Assembly (NCBI GenBank): GCA_024642265.1
Contig: JAHEBL010000002.1
Location: forward strand, 37,871-101,870
Reading direction: 5' to 3'
DNA from: Haliea sp.
Lineage (GTDB): Bacteria > Pseudomonadota > Gammaproteobacteria > Pseudomonadales > Halieaceae
Length of the DNA stretch: 64,000 nucleotides
The position numbers and the translations under genes were made by a program. The first letter of the stretch is position 1. Every line of letters starts with the position of its first letter. Under the pieces are notes generated by a model. The model was not told where the DNA came from. It did not search any database and worked only from the letters and a program-made list of their open reading frames with translations. Positions 43,237 to 52,104 of this stretch are shown here, in pieces.

Positions 43237-43641
43237 TCAGTTGATCTTCTGAAAGAGCGGCAGGTAGACGTCGTCCTGCTGCTCGAAAATGACCCGCACC
43301 CGGTCGCCGATCTCAACAGCGTCCACGTCGCAGCCCACTATGTTGGTAGTCAGGTAGACGCCGGGAGCGCCATCGGGCGCTACCCGTGCAACCACGAAGG
43401 GGACCTCCATCGCGGGGTGCCATTTCTGGTAATTGACCGTGAAGGTAGCGATTACGCCAGTACCTGCGACGGCCTCGGTGGCGACATTTTCCGACAGGCA
43501 GTTGCGGCAGACCGGACGCGGCGGGTGAATGAAGGTCGCGCAATCAAGGCAGCGCATGAGTCTCAGCTCATTGTTGGCGCCGCCCGTCCAGAAATCCCGG
43601 TTGCTGGAATCGAGTCGCGGCAGTGGGCGGGGCACGGCCAT
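43237..43641 (-). CDS. DUF35 OB-fold/zinc-ribbon partner protein
   Basis: This 134-aa protein has the rubredoxin-like zinc ribbon MRCLDCATFIHPPRPVCRNC (Cys pairs about residues 31-34 and 47-50) followed by an OB-fold (VIATFTVNYQKWHPAMEVPF). Members form complexes with thiolase-like proteins and are required for the Ltp2 retro-aldolase reaction. It lies directly before the Ltp2-like gene and 5 bp after the P450 stop in the same operon. Confidence 0.9.
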   Translation of the reverse strand: MAVPRPLPRLDSSNRDFWTGGANNELRLMRCLDCATFIHPPRPVCRNCLSENVATEAVAGTGVIATFTVNYQKWHPAMEVPFVVARVAPDGAPGVYLTTNIVGCDVDAVEIGDRVRVIFEQQDDVYLPLFQKIN

Positions 43642-43646
43642 ACCCG

Positions 43647-44903
43647 CTACTTGTCCCAGACCAGGTAGAGTTCTTCGACACCGATGACGTGCCCACCGTG
43701 GAACCGCGCGGGGCGCTCGGGGTCGATACGAAACTGCGGCAGGCCCGCCAGCATTTCTTCGTAAACGATGTTCAGTTCCACCCGCGCCAGGTGTGAGCCG
43801 AGACAGCGGTGGGGGCCGGCGTTGAAGGCGATATGCGGCTTGCCATCGCGCTTCAGCTCGAACTGGTCGGCGTGGGGAAACTCCTTCGGATCCAGGTCTG
43901 CACCGGGCAGGAACAGCATGGCCCGCTCGCCTTCCTTCATCTGCACGCCCTGGAACACCAGGTCCCGGGCAACCCGCCGCGGTGGCACGGTAAAGGTGTA
44001 GCGGCGCAGCAGCTCTTCAGTGGCATCGGAGACCAGCGCCGGCTCTGCCCGCAGTTTGTCCTGCAGCGGCAGATCCTGGGCCAGGTGCCGCACACCATGG
44101 CCTATGCCCTGCATCACAGTATCGAGACCGGCGATGAACAACAGCACGCCATAATTCTCGATGTCCTCAAGTTCCGTGGGCCGGCCATCTATCTCGACCT
44201 TCCACAACAGGCTGATGATATCGTCGCGGGGATTGTCGCGGCGCTCCAGCACCGTGTCGCGCATGGCCGCTGCAACTTTCTGCAGCCTGAGTATCGCGCT
44301 GGCGGGTTCCGGGGACGTTTCACTCAGGTGTTCCTTGACCAGTGCCCGGTACTCGGCGAATTTCTCCAGCGGCAATCCCAGCATCTTGAGGAAGACCCGC
44401 ACGGGCAGCGGCTCGGCTATCGCGGACATGAACTCGCATTCACCCTTGTCGGCGACCTCCGCTACCAGCTCCCTGGCAAGTTCCCGGATACTGTCCTTGA
44501 GCACATTGATGGTCCTGGGCGAGAACACCCCCTGCAAAGGCTGTCGGTATTTGGCATGGTTCGGCGGATCGAGGTTGATGGGGTAGGCGCGAGGTATGTG
44601 GGGTGTATCCGGCGGCAGCGCAGCAAGGATGGCCTCTACCTGCTCGTAGGGCACCATTTCACTGGAAAAAGAGTCGGTGTCCCGGGCGGCCTCGAAATTG
44701 GCGGCATGACCCAGCATAACCCAGTGCCCGCCATTGCGGGGAGTCCAGAAAACCGGCGGGGCGTTCTCTACCAGATCGATGATTCGCTTGTGCGGATCGA
44801 GGACATACGCCGGGTCGTGGAACATGTCAAAGTCGCACACCAGCGATTCGGGAACATGATCCGGCCTGGCTACGGCTGCGCTTACTGCGGATGCTTTAGT
44901 CAT
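43647..44903 (-). CDS. Cytochrome P450 (bacterial soluble type)
   Basis: This 418-aa monooxygenase carries FIAGLDTVMQG in its oxygen-binding helix (near residue 252), EELLRRY as its ExxR region, and heme ligand Cys367 in FNAGPHRCLGSHLAR. The sequence differs strongly from the P450 at 30785. Helix I lacks the common Thr pair (AGLDTV, not AGxDTT) but keeps one Thr. A [3Fe-4S] ferredoxin and an SDR lie upstream in the same operon. It may hydroxylate the carbon later oxidised by the SDR and cut by the Ltp2-like aldolase. Confidence 0.93.
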   Translation of the reverse strand: MTKASAVSAAVARPDHVPESLVCDFDMFHDPAYVLDPHKRIIDLVENAPPVFWTPRNGGHWVMLGHAANFEAARDTDSFSSEMVPYEQVEAILAALPPDTPHIPRAYPINLDPPNHAKYRQPLQGVFSPRTINVLKDSIRELARELVAEVADKGECEFMSAIAEPLPVRVFLKMLGLPLEKFAEYRALVKEHLSETSPEPASAILRLQKVAAAMRDTVLERRDNPRDDIISLLWKVEIDGRPTELEDIENYGVLLFIAGLDTVMQGIGHGVRHLAQDLPLQDKLRAEPALVSDATEELLRRYTFTVPPRRVARDLVFQGVQMKEGERAMLFLPGADLDPKEFPHADQFELKRDGKPHIAFNAGPHRCLGSHLARVELNIVYEEMLAGLPQFRIDPERPARFHGGHVIGVEELYLVWDK

Positions 44904-44973
44904 AAACTCTTCCAGAGTGGTAAAACGTACTTCCCGGCGTCGGCAAGGGTGTCCACCGCGCTCATACCCCGCC

Positions 44974-45786
44974 TCATGCCGCCGGCATCAGGGCGGACAG
45001 ATCGACCTGGCCGGTGGCGACCCCGCCGAGAAAGCCACCGTCCACGGGGAGCGCCACACCATTGATGTAACTGGACTTATCGCTGTTCAGGAATATCAGC
45101 GCGGCGGCCTGTTCCTCGGGAGTCGAGCGGCGATCGATCGGCTGGATAAACGTGTTGAGCACCTTGGCTTCAGTGGCCGACTCGAAGTGATTCATCATCG
45201 GCGTCTGGGTCGGGCCCGGCAGGGTGCAATTCAGGCGAATGCCCTGCTTGATCAGCCTGGATGAGGCCAGCATGGTCCACAGGATAATTGCCTCCTTGGA
45301 AAGGGAATAACCCTCGCCCACCGCATCCATGTTGCCTTCACACCACTGCACGGCGCTTTCATAGCTGTCGTTCTTCACCAGCTCCATCAGCTGGGGAATC
45401 TTCCGGCTCCAGCCCATGCCGGCGGTGGAGGAAATACTGGCGATGGCTGCACCGGCGGACATCAGCGGTACTACCCGGTCGGTGACGCGGCGCATTGCCG
45501 CATAGTTGACCTTCATCACATCCAGGGGCGCCGACGTCTGGGGCAGGCCGGCGCAATTGAACAGCGCGTCCACCTTGCCGCCAATACCCGCTATTGCCTT
45601 ATCGATCGCCGCCGGGTCGCGCAGGTCCACCGGGGTGAATGAGGCCAGGTCCAGTGTTGTCTCCTTGTAATCGAGACCGTGCACTTCGGCGCCGAGCGCC
45701 ACCAGCTGGCGCGCCGTGGCCTCACCCATTCCCGAGTAGCAGCCACTGACGATCACGCGCTTGTTGTTGTAACCGAGAAAATCCAT
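44974..45786 (-). CDS. SDR dehydrogenase, 3-alpha-hydroxysteroid dehydrogenase-like
   Basis: This 270-aa NAD(P)-dependent oxidoreductase has a variant cofactor motif VSGCYSGMGEATA (residues 12-24), the FNCAGLPQ segment near residue 88, Ser in SISSTAGMGW near residue 117, and YSLSKEA as the YxxxK pair near residue 158. The Cys-Tyr-Ser-Gly form of the cofactor loop and the long insertion before the Tyr (QLMELVKNDSYESAVQW) resemble 3-alpha-hydroxysteroid dehydrogenases of Comamonas type. A secondary-alcohol substrate with a bulky ring system fits. It lies between the ferredoxin and P450 genes. Confidence 0.85.
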   Translation of the reverse strand: MDFLGYNNKRVIVSGCYSGMGEATARQLVALGAEVHGLDYKETTLDLASFTPVDLRDPAAIDKAIAGIGGKVDALFNCAGLPQTSAPLDVMKVNYAAMRRVTDRVVPLMSAGAAIASISSTAGMGWSRKIPQLMELVKNDSYESAVQWCEGNMDAVGEGYSLSKEAIILWTMLASSRLIKQGIRLNCTLPGPTQTPMMNHFESATEAKVLNTFIQPIDRRSTPEEQAAALIFLNSDKSSYINGVALPVDGGFLGGVATGQVDLSALMPAA

Positions 45787-45871
45787 TGCACCACCCTGTT
45801 GACGTTGACTGTTGGTTGTCCTGAATGCGGCGCACCCCGACGGCAGGAATCCCGCCGGCAGAGGCGCCGGG

Positions 45872-46072
45872 TCAGCTGTCGTCCTCGACGATCTCGATCA
45901 CCCGCTCGGGGCAGGCCCGGGCGCCGCGCCGGGCCAGGTCCTCCTTGCCAGGAGGTACGTCGATTCGCTCGATCGCTATGTAGCCCTCGTCATCCAGTGG
46001 AAAAAGCTCTTCAGAGACGGCCGCGCAGCGGGCATTGCCTACACAGCCTGCTTTATCTATGCGGATCTTCAT
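45872..46072 (-). CDS. [3Fe-4S]-type ferredoxin, P450 partner
   Basis: This 66-aa acidic protein has ligands Cys10 and Cys16 (GCVGNARC) and Cys54 (ACPERVIEI), the layout of three-iron ferredoxins found beside bacterial P450s. A strong GGAGGA site precedes the ATG. It is the first gene of the minus-strand operon that contains the P450 at 43647. Its upstream region holds a promoter with a palindrome inside the spacer. Confidence 0.92.
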   Translation of the reverse strand: MKIRIDKAGCVGNARCAAVSEELFPLDDEGYIAIERIDVPPGKEDLARRGARACPERVIEIVEDDS

Positions 46073-46238
46073 TGTGTCCTCCGACGGCCCGATGGCGGGA
46101 CCGGGGCAGCTGTTATGTCATTGTATCGCCGTTGCCGGGTGCCGTGGCGCAGGCCCGCAGTGCGACTGATCGCAGGTACTGCCATAGCCACTGGTCTTTG
46201 CCTCACGCCGCACTGGTCAAGCCCGACCGCTTTGAGCT

Positions 46239-46268
46239 ATTATATACACCAATGGTGTTCAATAACAA
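46239..46268 (-). promoter_or_regulatory. Promoter with internal palindrome before the [3Fe-4S] ferredoxin operon
   Basis: On the minus strand TTGTTA (46263-46268) and TATAAT (46239-46244) are 18 bp apart. Between them lies ACACCAATGGTGT (46246-46258), a perfect palindrome around one centre base. The 21-mer ATTGAACACCATTGGTGTATA (46243-46263) recurs with three changes ahead of the cupin gene at 55802-55822. Confidence 0.6.
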
Positions 46269-46286
46269 TATTGCGGAAGCGACAAT

Positions 46287-47051
46287 ATGGCCCTCTACAC
46301 TACCGTCCATCTTCACAACACAAACCCGGGCCGGGATGCGGATTATGCGAACTGGTTCGCGGGGCCGCACCTTGAGGCGCTGGCGCGTTTGAGGGGCTTT
46401 ACCGCAGCGGAGCGCTATGAGGTCGCCGGGCAGCAGATCATGCCGGACATCGACCAGCCATGGCGCTTCATGACCGTGTACGACTTCGACCTGCCCTCCC
46501 CCGAAATTGATATTCCCGCCCTGGGCCCGCTGGTGGCAGAGGCCCGCGACGCCGGCCTGGTGGCGTGCAACGAGACGGAGAGGCTGTATACCTACCGGCT
46601 CTATTCGGACTGGCAAGGCAGCCCCAACTGGCAGCGGGAGCAGCCCTTTGCCGGGGTCAGCATTATCCTGGGCAACTACGTCGCCGGGCGAGCCGCGGAA
46701 TACCACAAGTGGTACGACGAGGTACACAGTGTCGAGGTAACCAACGTTCCCGGGCACGTGGCAATGAAACGCGGCGAACTGTCGCCGATCCAGATAGAGC
46801 CGCGCCACTACTGCCCCGGCGACCAGCTCATCCTCTGTGCCAACCAGACCGACGACCTGCTGTTCACGATCAAGGATTTCAGCGCCCGCGCCCGGGGTGT
46901 CAGCCCGAGCGGTATTGCGATGGAGCCGCGCTCAACCGCCGGCTCTTTCGCGCGCACGGTGCATTACTTCAACAAGATCAGCGGCGAGCATTTCTGGCCG
47001 GGGGGCATCGCCTATGCCGGCGACCTTTCGGTTTATCCCGACAGGGACTGA
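46287..47051 (+). CDS. Tandem dimeric alpha/beta-barrel (EthD-like) protein
   Basis: This 254-aa protein appears to contain two ferredoxin-like alpha/beta modules in tandem. The first has NPGRDADYANWFAGPHLEAL, the second AAEYHKWYDEVHSVEVTNVPG, each with the Asn/Lys-Trp-(Phe/Tyr) helix typical of EthD and related barrel proteins. Such proteins occur in ring-degradation and P450 clusters, where they may isomerise or bind reactive intermediates. It is divergent from the ferredoxin operon and 76 bp upstream of an SDR. No catalytic residues can be named with confidence. Confidence 0.7.
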   Translation: MALYTTVHLHNTNPGRDADYANWFAGPHLEALARLRGFTAAERYEVAGQQIMPDIDQPWRFMTVYDFDLPSPEIDIPALGPLVAEARDAGLVACNETERLYTYRLYSDWQGSPNWQREQPFAGVSIILGNYVAGRAAEYHKWYDEVHSVEVTNVPGHVAMKRGELSPIQIEPRHYCPGDQLILCANQTDDLLFTIKDFSARARGVSPSGIAMEPRSTAGSFARTVHYFNKISGEHFWPGGIAYAGDLSVYPDRD

Positions 47052-47127
47052 GTGTCCCGACCATACCTGTATATAAATTCACAAGCGACTGGCCCGGCGG
47101 GGTCGCAACCAAAATGGAGTAGCACAG

Positions 47128-47865
47128 ATGTCCAAAGTAATCGTCATAACCGGCGCCGGTGTCGGACTGGGGCGCGCCCTGGCGCGACGTTTTGCCGAAG
47201 ATGGTGACTCGGTGGTGCTGCTGGGCAGGACCGCGTCCAAGGTGGAAGCGGCTGCACAGGAGATCGGCGACCGCGCCATGGCCGTGCAATGTGATGTCGC
47301 GTCACCGGACTCTGTGCGCTCGGCCTTTGCCGCGATCGGCGGCCGCCATCCCCGCATCGACGTGCTGATCAATAACGCGGCGATCTTTGAACCGTTCCTG
47401 CTGGCCAATGCCAGCGATGAGCAGATCCTGAATGCCGTGACCACCAACCTGGCCGGCCCGATGCTGTGTGCCCGCGCAGCGATAGCCATGATGGGCAAGG
47501 GCAGCCATATCATCAATGTCACCAGCGAATCGGTGGATATCCATATGCCTCACCTCTGCGTCTACCAGAGCTCCAAGGCGGGCCTGGAGCGGCTGTCCGC
47601 AAGCCTCTATCGAGAACTCGAGCCGGACGGCATACGGGTCTCGACCGTGCGCGCCGGCGCCATGTACGAGGAGGGCAAGACCTGGGATGTGGACATGCAG
47701 GCCAAGATCGATTTCCACCAGGCCGCCGTCGCGGCCGGCATCAACCTGGCCGAGCGCCCGATATCCCAGTTCACCTCCGTCACCGGCATCTTTCGCGCGC
47801 TTGTCGACCTGCCCCCCGACCTGCAGGTGGAACAGGTAAGCCTGCACGCCCGCGCACCCGGCTAG
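47128..47865 (+). CDS. SDR-family oxidoreductase
   Basis: This 245-aa NAD(P)-dependent enzyme has TGAGVGLGRALA (residues 8-19), the NNAAIF segment near residue 82, and YQSSKAGLERL as the YxxxK pair near residue 148. The length is standard. It lies between the EthD-like gene and a KstD-like flavoprotein in a plus-strand run, so a hydroxyl-to-ketone step before or after flavin-dependent desaturation is likely. The substrate cannot be read from the sequence. Confidence 0.88.
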   Translation: MSKVIVITGAGVGLGRALARRFAEDGDSVVLLGRTASKVEAAAQEIGDRAMAVQCDVASPDSVRSAFAAIGGRHPRIDVLINNAAIFEPFLLANASDEQILNAVTTNLAGPMLCARAAIAMMGKGSHIINVTSESVDIHMPHLCVYQSSKAGLERLSASLYRELEPDGIRVSTVRAGAMYEEGKTWDVDMQAKIDFHQAAVAAGINLAERPISQFTSVTGIFRALVDLPPDLQVEQVSLHARAPG

Positions 47866-47884
47866 CGCTCAGGAGCCAGCGCCC

Positions 47885-49546
47885 ATGAATGAGACATTCG
47901 ACTTCGTAATCATCGGCAGTGGCGGTGGCTCCATGTGCGCCGCCCTGGTGCTGAGCGCCGCCGGCAAGCGCGTGCTGATCCTGGAAAAAACCGACCTGGT
48001 GGGCGGCACCACGGCCGTCTCCGGCGGCGTCATGTGGATACCCGACAATCCGCTGATGGCGGCGCAGGGAATTCAGGACAGCCCCGGGCAGGCCCTGACC
48101 TACTTCAATGCCGTGGCAGGCGACAGCCAGGACACACCGGGCACCAGCCCCGCGCGCCGGCGAACCTACATTGAACAGGCCCCGAAAATGGTCGAGTTTC
48201 TGCTCGAGCGCGGCATTGCCCTGCGGCGCATTCCCTCCTGGCCGGACTATTGTGCCCTGCCGGGAGCGTCCGAACCGGGCCGCACCGTCACCTCTGAGCT
48301 GTTCGATATCAACCTGCTGGGCGAGTGGAAATTGAAACTACGCCCGGGTTTCCTGCCCCTGCCGGCCAGGCTGGAAGAGGCGATGGCGCTGCCCGACTTC
48401 AAGCGATCCTGGTCAGGCAAGAAACTGCTCGCCAGGATTATCGGTCGCACCATTGTGAGCCGCCTGCAGGGCAAGCACCTTACAAGCGCCGGGCAGGCGC
48501 TGCAGGGCCAGATGCTGCAGGCGGCGCTCAGGGCCGGCGTGGAGATAAGACTCGAGGCCGCTGTCAGGGAGCTCCTGGTGGATGACGGCAGGGTCACCGG
48601 GGTCGTGGCCGTCGCGGGCGGGAGCGAGATACGGATTGGCGCGCGCCTCGGTGTGCTGGTGAACGCCGGTGGTTTCGCCCGCAACCAGCGCATGCGCGAT
48701 CAATACATCCCCGGCACTTCCACAGACTGGAGCCGGACGGCGCCGGGCGACACCGGTGAAATGATCGAGGAAGCCGCCCGCATCGGCGCCGCCGTCGCGC
48801 AGATGGATGAGCGGGTCGGCAACCCCATCGCCCTGCCACCGGGCGGGAAGCCCGGTGAACCCACCATCGTTCACGGCGACCTCGGCAAACCCCATGGTAT
48901 CGTCGTGGACCAGACCGGGCGGCGCTACATGCGCGAGGCCGATTCCTATGTAAAGGTCTCCAGGGCCATGCTTGCGCACGAGCGGCAGGCACCGGGAGTA
49001 TCGAGCTGGCTGGTAATGGACAGCCAGTTCCTGGAAAAATACGTGCTTGCCGGCAGCATGCCGGGCACCAGGAAACCCAAGGCCTGGCACGAGGAACGCT
49101 TTCTCAAGCGGGGCGACACCCTGGAGGAACTGGCGGCTGCCTGCGGCATCGATGCCAGCGGCCTGCGCGCGACCGTGGAGCGCTTCAACGGTTTCGCCCG
49201 CAACGGCCGGGACGAGGATTTCCACCGCGGCGATCATGTCTATGACCGCTGGCTGGGCGATGCCCGGCAGCAGCCCTGCCCCACCCTGGGTGCGATAGAA
49301 AAAGCGCCTTTTTTCGCCATCAGGGTCTACCCCGGGGACGTCAGCACTTTTGGCGGGCTGGTAAGCGACGAACACGCGCGGGTGCTGCGGGGCGACGGGT
49401 CGGTCATACCCGGCCTCTACGCCACCGGCACATCTACCGCCTCGGTGATGGGCCGGGGATGCCCGGGAGCGGGAGCCAGCATTGGACCGTCCTTCACCTG
49501 GGGTTACGTGGCGGCGCGCCACGCCGCGCAGGCCGGTGCAGGTTGA
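47885..49546 (+). CDS. FAD-dependent 3-ketosteroid delta1-dehydrogenase-like protein with Tyr-to-Cys change
   Basis: This 553-aa flavoprotein belongs to the KstD/fumarate-reductase group that desaturates a ring next to a ketone. FAD binding is VIIGSGGGSMCAALVL (residues 8-23), with GGTTAVSGGVMWIP near residue 40 and ATGTSTASVMGR near the C terminus. In characterised KstD the final signature is YPGxG, with a catalytic Tyr (Tyr487 in the Rhodococcus enzyme). Here the position is Cys526 (GRGCPGAGAS). The other paralogue at 52976 keeps Tyr. The reaction may differ or activity may be reduced. CAGGAG precedes the ATG. Confidence 0.87.
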   Translation: MNETFDFVIIGSGGGSMCAALVLSAAGKRVLILEKTDLVGGTTAVSGGVMWIPDNPLMAAQGIQDSPGQALTYFNAVAGDSQDTPGTSPARRRTYIEQAPKMVEFLLERGIALRRIPSWPDYCALPGASEPGRTVTSELFDINLLGEWKLKLRPGFLPLPARLEEAMALPDFKRSWSGKKLLARIIGRTIVSRLQGKHLTSAGQALQGQMLQAALRAGVEIRLEAAVRELLVDDGRVTGVVAVAGGSEIRIGARLGVLVNAGGFARNQRMRDQYIPGTSTDWSRTAPGDTGEMIEEAARIGAAVAQMDERVGNPIALPPGGKPGEPTIVHGDLGKPHGIVVDQTGRRYMREADSYVKVSRAMLAHERQAPGVSSWLVMDSQFLEKYVLAGSMPGTRKPKAWHEERFLKRGDTLEELAAACGIDASGLRATVERFNGFARNGRDEDFHRGDHVYDRWLGDARQQPCPTLGAIEKAPFFAIRVYPGDVSTFGGLVSDEHARVLRGDGSVIPGLYATGTSTASVMGRGCPGAGASIGPSFTWGYVAARHAAQAGAG

Positions 49547-49581
49547 CCCGAGCCCGCGCGGCCGGAGCGGGTTCGACGTCA

Positions 49582-49595
49582 TTCCCGCGCGGGAA
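49582..49595. promoter_or_regulatory. Perfect 14-bp palindrome TTCCCGCGCGGGAA
   Basis: The palindrome lies 36 bp after the KstD-like stop and 115 bp before the aldehyde dehydrogenase ATG. No T run follows, so it is more likely a protein-binding site than a terminator. The remainder of the 163-bp gap is AT-rich and probably holds the promoter of the dehydrogenase. Confidence 0.35.
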
Positions 49596-49709
49596 GGAAT
49601 GGAGAAAACAGGCTATTTCAACATCTAATAGCATGTCGTTTGAATTGATTTGACCCGCTGTCTAAAACAAATCGCACACTGACTGTCGCGATCAGGAAAA
49701 GGAAGGACG

Positions 49710-51176
49710 ATGAAAGAACTACCCGAAGCAAAACTGTACATCGACGGCGTCGTGCGCCGGGCAGAAGGCGACAGGACCTACGACAACATCTGTCCCTGGA
49801 CGGCCGAGGTCGCGGGGCAGGCAGCGGATGCGTCCGCGACGGACGTGCTGGCGGCCATCGCCGCAGCGCGCCGCGCATTCGACGAGACGGACTGGTCACG
49901 CCAGCACACCGAGCGCCACGCGCTGGTGAAAAAGTACATGGCGCTGCTGCGCGAAAATCGCGAGCGGCTGGTCGAGATCTCACGCATCGAAGCCGGCGCC
50001 GCGATCGGAGCGGCCTGCCGCGCGCACGTCGACTTCGCCCTCAACGGCGGCGATGACCTGGTGGAATGCTCGAAGGCAATCGTGTGGGAAGAGGATCGCG
50101 GCAGTCGGGAAGAGCACGGCTTCGTCAGCGAGCGAATCGTGAGCCATGATCCGCTGGGCGTGGTCGGGGCGATCACGCCCTGGAACGTACCGCTGTATGT
50201 CAATATCGGCAAGGTCATTGCCGCCCTGCTCGCCGGCTGCACGGTGGTGCTCAAGCCGGCGCCGGATACACCCCATATGGGTGCCATCATGGGCGAACTG
50301 GCCGTGGCAGCAGGCCTGCCGCCCGGCGTGCTCAACGTGGTCACCTCGGCCGACCCCGCCATGGCCGGCGAAATGCTCGTGGCGGACCCGCGCGTGGATG
50401 TCATCTCCTTCACCGGTTCGACCGGCGTCGGCAGGCACATCATGGAAAAAGGCGCCGCCACACTGAAGCGGATCTTCCTGGAACTCGGCGGCAAGAGCGT
50501 CAAGATCATCCTCGAGGACGCCCCGGACTTCGCAATGAAGGTCATGATGTCCATGGTGATCTTCCACGCCGGACAGGGCTGCGCTTACCCCACCCGCCTG
50601 CTGGTGCCGCGCAGTCGTTACCAGGAAGCCGTGGAAGCACTGCAGATGTCCTATGCCGGCTACGCCAGCCGATGGGGTGGGTACGACGATCCGGAAAACG
50701 TCATGGGACCGGTCATTTCGAAACGCCAGCAGGAACGGGTCATGGCTTACATCGAGCTGGGACAACAGGAAGGCGCGCGCCTGCTGGCCGGCGGCAAGAC
50801 CTGCCCGGACAAGGGCAAGGGCTTTTTCATCGAACCCACCTGCTTTGTGGACGTAAGCAATGAGATGCGCATTGCCCAGGAGGAGATCTTCGGCCCGGTG
50901 CTGGTCGTCATTCCATTCGAGGACGACGATGACGCTATCCGCATCGCCAATGACAGCGTCTACGGCCTCGGCGGGGCGGTGACATCGGGCGACAGGGAGC
51001 GCGCCATGCGTGTCGCCCGCGCCATACGCGCCGGCTGCGTCAGCGTCAACGACGGCATGAGCATCACCGGCGACCTGCCCTTCGGCGGCGTCAAGGCAAG
51101 CGGTGTGGGCCGGGAATGGGGCCGCGAGGGCATCGAGGAATTCCTCGACACCAAGGCGATCGCTATCAGGGTATAA
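49710..51176 (+). CDS. NAD(P)-dependent aldehyde dehydrogenase
   Basis: This 488-aa enzyme oxidises an aldehyde to the acid. The cofactor region contains GAITPWNVPLYV (near residue 153) and SFTGSTGVGRHIM (near 235). The general base is Glu258 in LELGGKSVKI and the nucleophile is Cys291 in GQGCAYPTR. All key residues are present and the length is standard. AAGGAAGGA precedes the ATG. It ends 11 bp inside the convergent hydrolase gene. A role after side-chain hydroxylation, giving an acid for CoA activation, fits the context. Confidence 0.95.
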   Translation: MKELPEAKLYIDGVVRRAEGDRTYDNICPWTAEVAGQAADASATDVLAAIAAARRAFDETDWSRQHTERHALVKKYMALLRENRERLVEISRIEAGAAIGAACRAHVDFALNGGDDLVECSKAIVWEEDRGSREEHGFVSERIVSHDPLGVVGAITPWNVPLYVNIGKVIAALLAGCTVVLKPAPDTPHMGAIMGELAVAAGLPPGVLNVVTSADPAMAGEMLVADPRVDVISFTGSTGVGRHIMEKGAATLKRIFLELGGKSVKIILEDAPDFAMKVMMSMVIFHAGQGCAYPTRLLVPRSRYQEAVEALQMSYAGYASRWGGYDDPENVMGPVISKRQQERVMAYIELGQQEGARLLAGGKTCPDKGKGFFIEPTCFVDVSNEMRIAQEEIFGPVLVVIPFEDDDDAIRIANDSVYGLGGAVTSGDRERAMRVARAIRAGCVSVNDGMSITGDLPFGGVKASGVGREWGREGIEEFLDTKAIAIRV

Positions 51177-52104
51177 CGGGCAGTCGCAACTGCTCCTGCA
51201 GGAACCGGCAGTAGCGCAGGAGCCACGACTGTGAAACAGGTGCCTCGGGGACGATCATGTCAAAGGCGTGAGGCGCCTGGGGTACCACGTAAAGCTCGCA
51301 GGGCACCCCGGCTGATTGCAGGCGCTCGGCGTATGCGCAGTTTTCCCGGTAGAAAAGGTCGCGCTCACCTGTACCTACCCAGGCCGGCGGCAGCCCGGCC
51401 AGGTTCTCGCGTCGCGCGGCCACGGCATAGCGCGGAACACTGTCTTCCCCGGGGGCCCGGCCGAGATAGGATTGCCAGCCACCACGATTATTACGATTAT
51501 TCCAGAGGCGATGTTTTACCAGGTCAAGCTCCCTGTCCGCAGCGGTCCTGTCATCCAGCATCGGATATAACAATACCTGTGCGGCCGGCTGGATACCGCC
51601 CAGATCGGCAATGCGCTGTACCAGCGTCGCCGCCAGTCCACCACCTGCGCTCTGGCCCAGCACGGCGACGCGCTGCCGATCAACCCGCCACTCATCCGCT
51701 TTTGACTGCAGCAGTTTCCAGGCCTCCAGGCAATCATCCAGTGCCGCGGGAAAGGGGTGCTTTGGCGCCAGGCGATAATCGATCGATACCACGACCAGGC
51801 CCAGGTCCCTGGCAAGGCCGGCGCACTCCCGGTCATTGATGGATCGGTCTCCCACGATGAATCCACCCCCGTGAATCCATATGAGGCCGGCGCCATTGCC
51901 GGCTGCCTCGGGCCGATAAACCCGCGCCATTCCCTGCCCGAGGGGTTCGTCGCAGATAGTCACCCCGGGAAAGGGCCTGATCCGTTGCGATCGAAACCGC
52001 TGGATAACGTTGACCAGCGCCAGGAATACAGGATGGTGGAAGGGCACCGCCGGGATACGCCGGTAGGCTGCGCGCAACTGCGGGTGTATTTCCTCTATTC
52101 GCAC
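51166..52104 (-). CDS. Alpha/beta hydrolase, hormone-sensitive-lipase (acetyl esterase) family
   Basis: This 312-aa esterase has the HSL oxyanion motif IWIHGGGFIVGD (near residue 75) and nucleophile Ser152 in LGQSAGGGLAATL. His is supplied by the C-terminal QAPHAFDMI. It starts with GTG at 52102-52104, overlapping the end of the ThuA-like gene. Its 3' end overlaps the convergent aldehyde dehydrogenase by 11 bp. It may remove acetyl or other short acyl groups from the substrate, or open a lactone. Confidence 0.9.
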   Translation of the reverse strand: MRIEEIHPQLRAAYRRIPAVPFHHPVFLALVNVIQRFRSQRIRPFPGVTICDEPLGQGMARVYRPEAAGNGAGLIWIHGGGFIVGDRSINDRECAGLARDLGLVVVSIDYRLAPKHPFPAALDDCLEAWKLLQSKADEWRVDRQRVAVLGQSAGGGLAATLVQRIADLGGIQPAAQVLLYPMLDDRTAADRELDLVKHRLWNNRNNRGGWQSYLGRAPGEDSVPRYAVAARRENLAGLPPAWVGTGERDLFYRENCAYAERLQSAGVPCELYVVPQAPHAFDMIVPEAPVSQSWLLRYCRFLQEQLRLPVIP

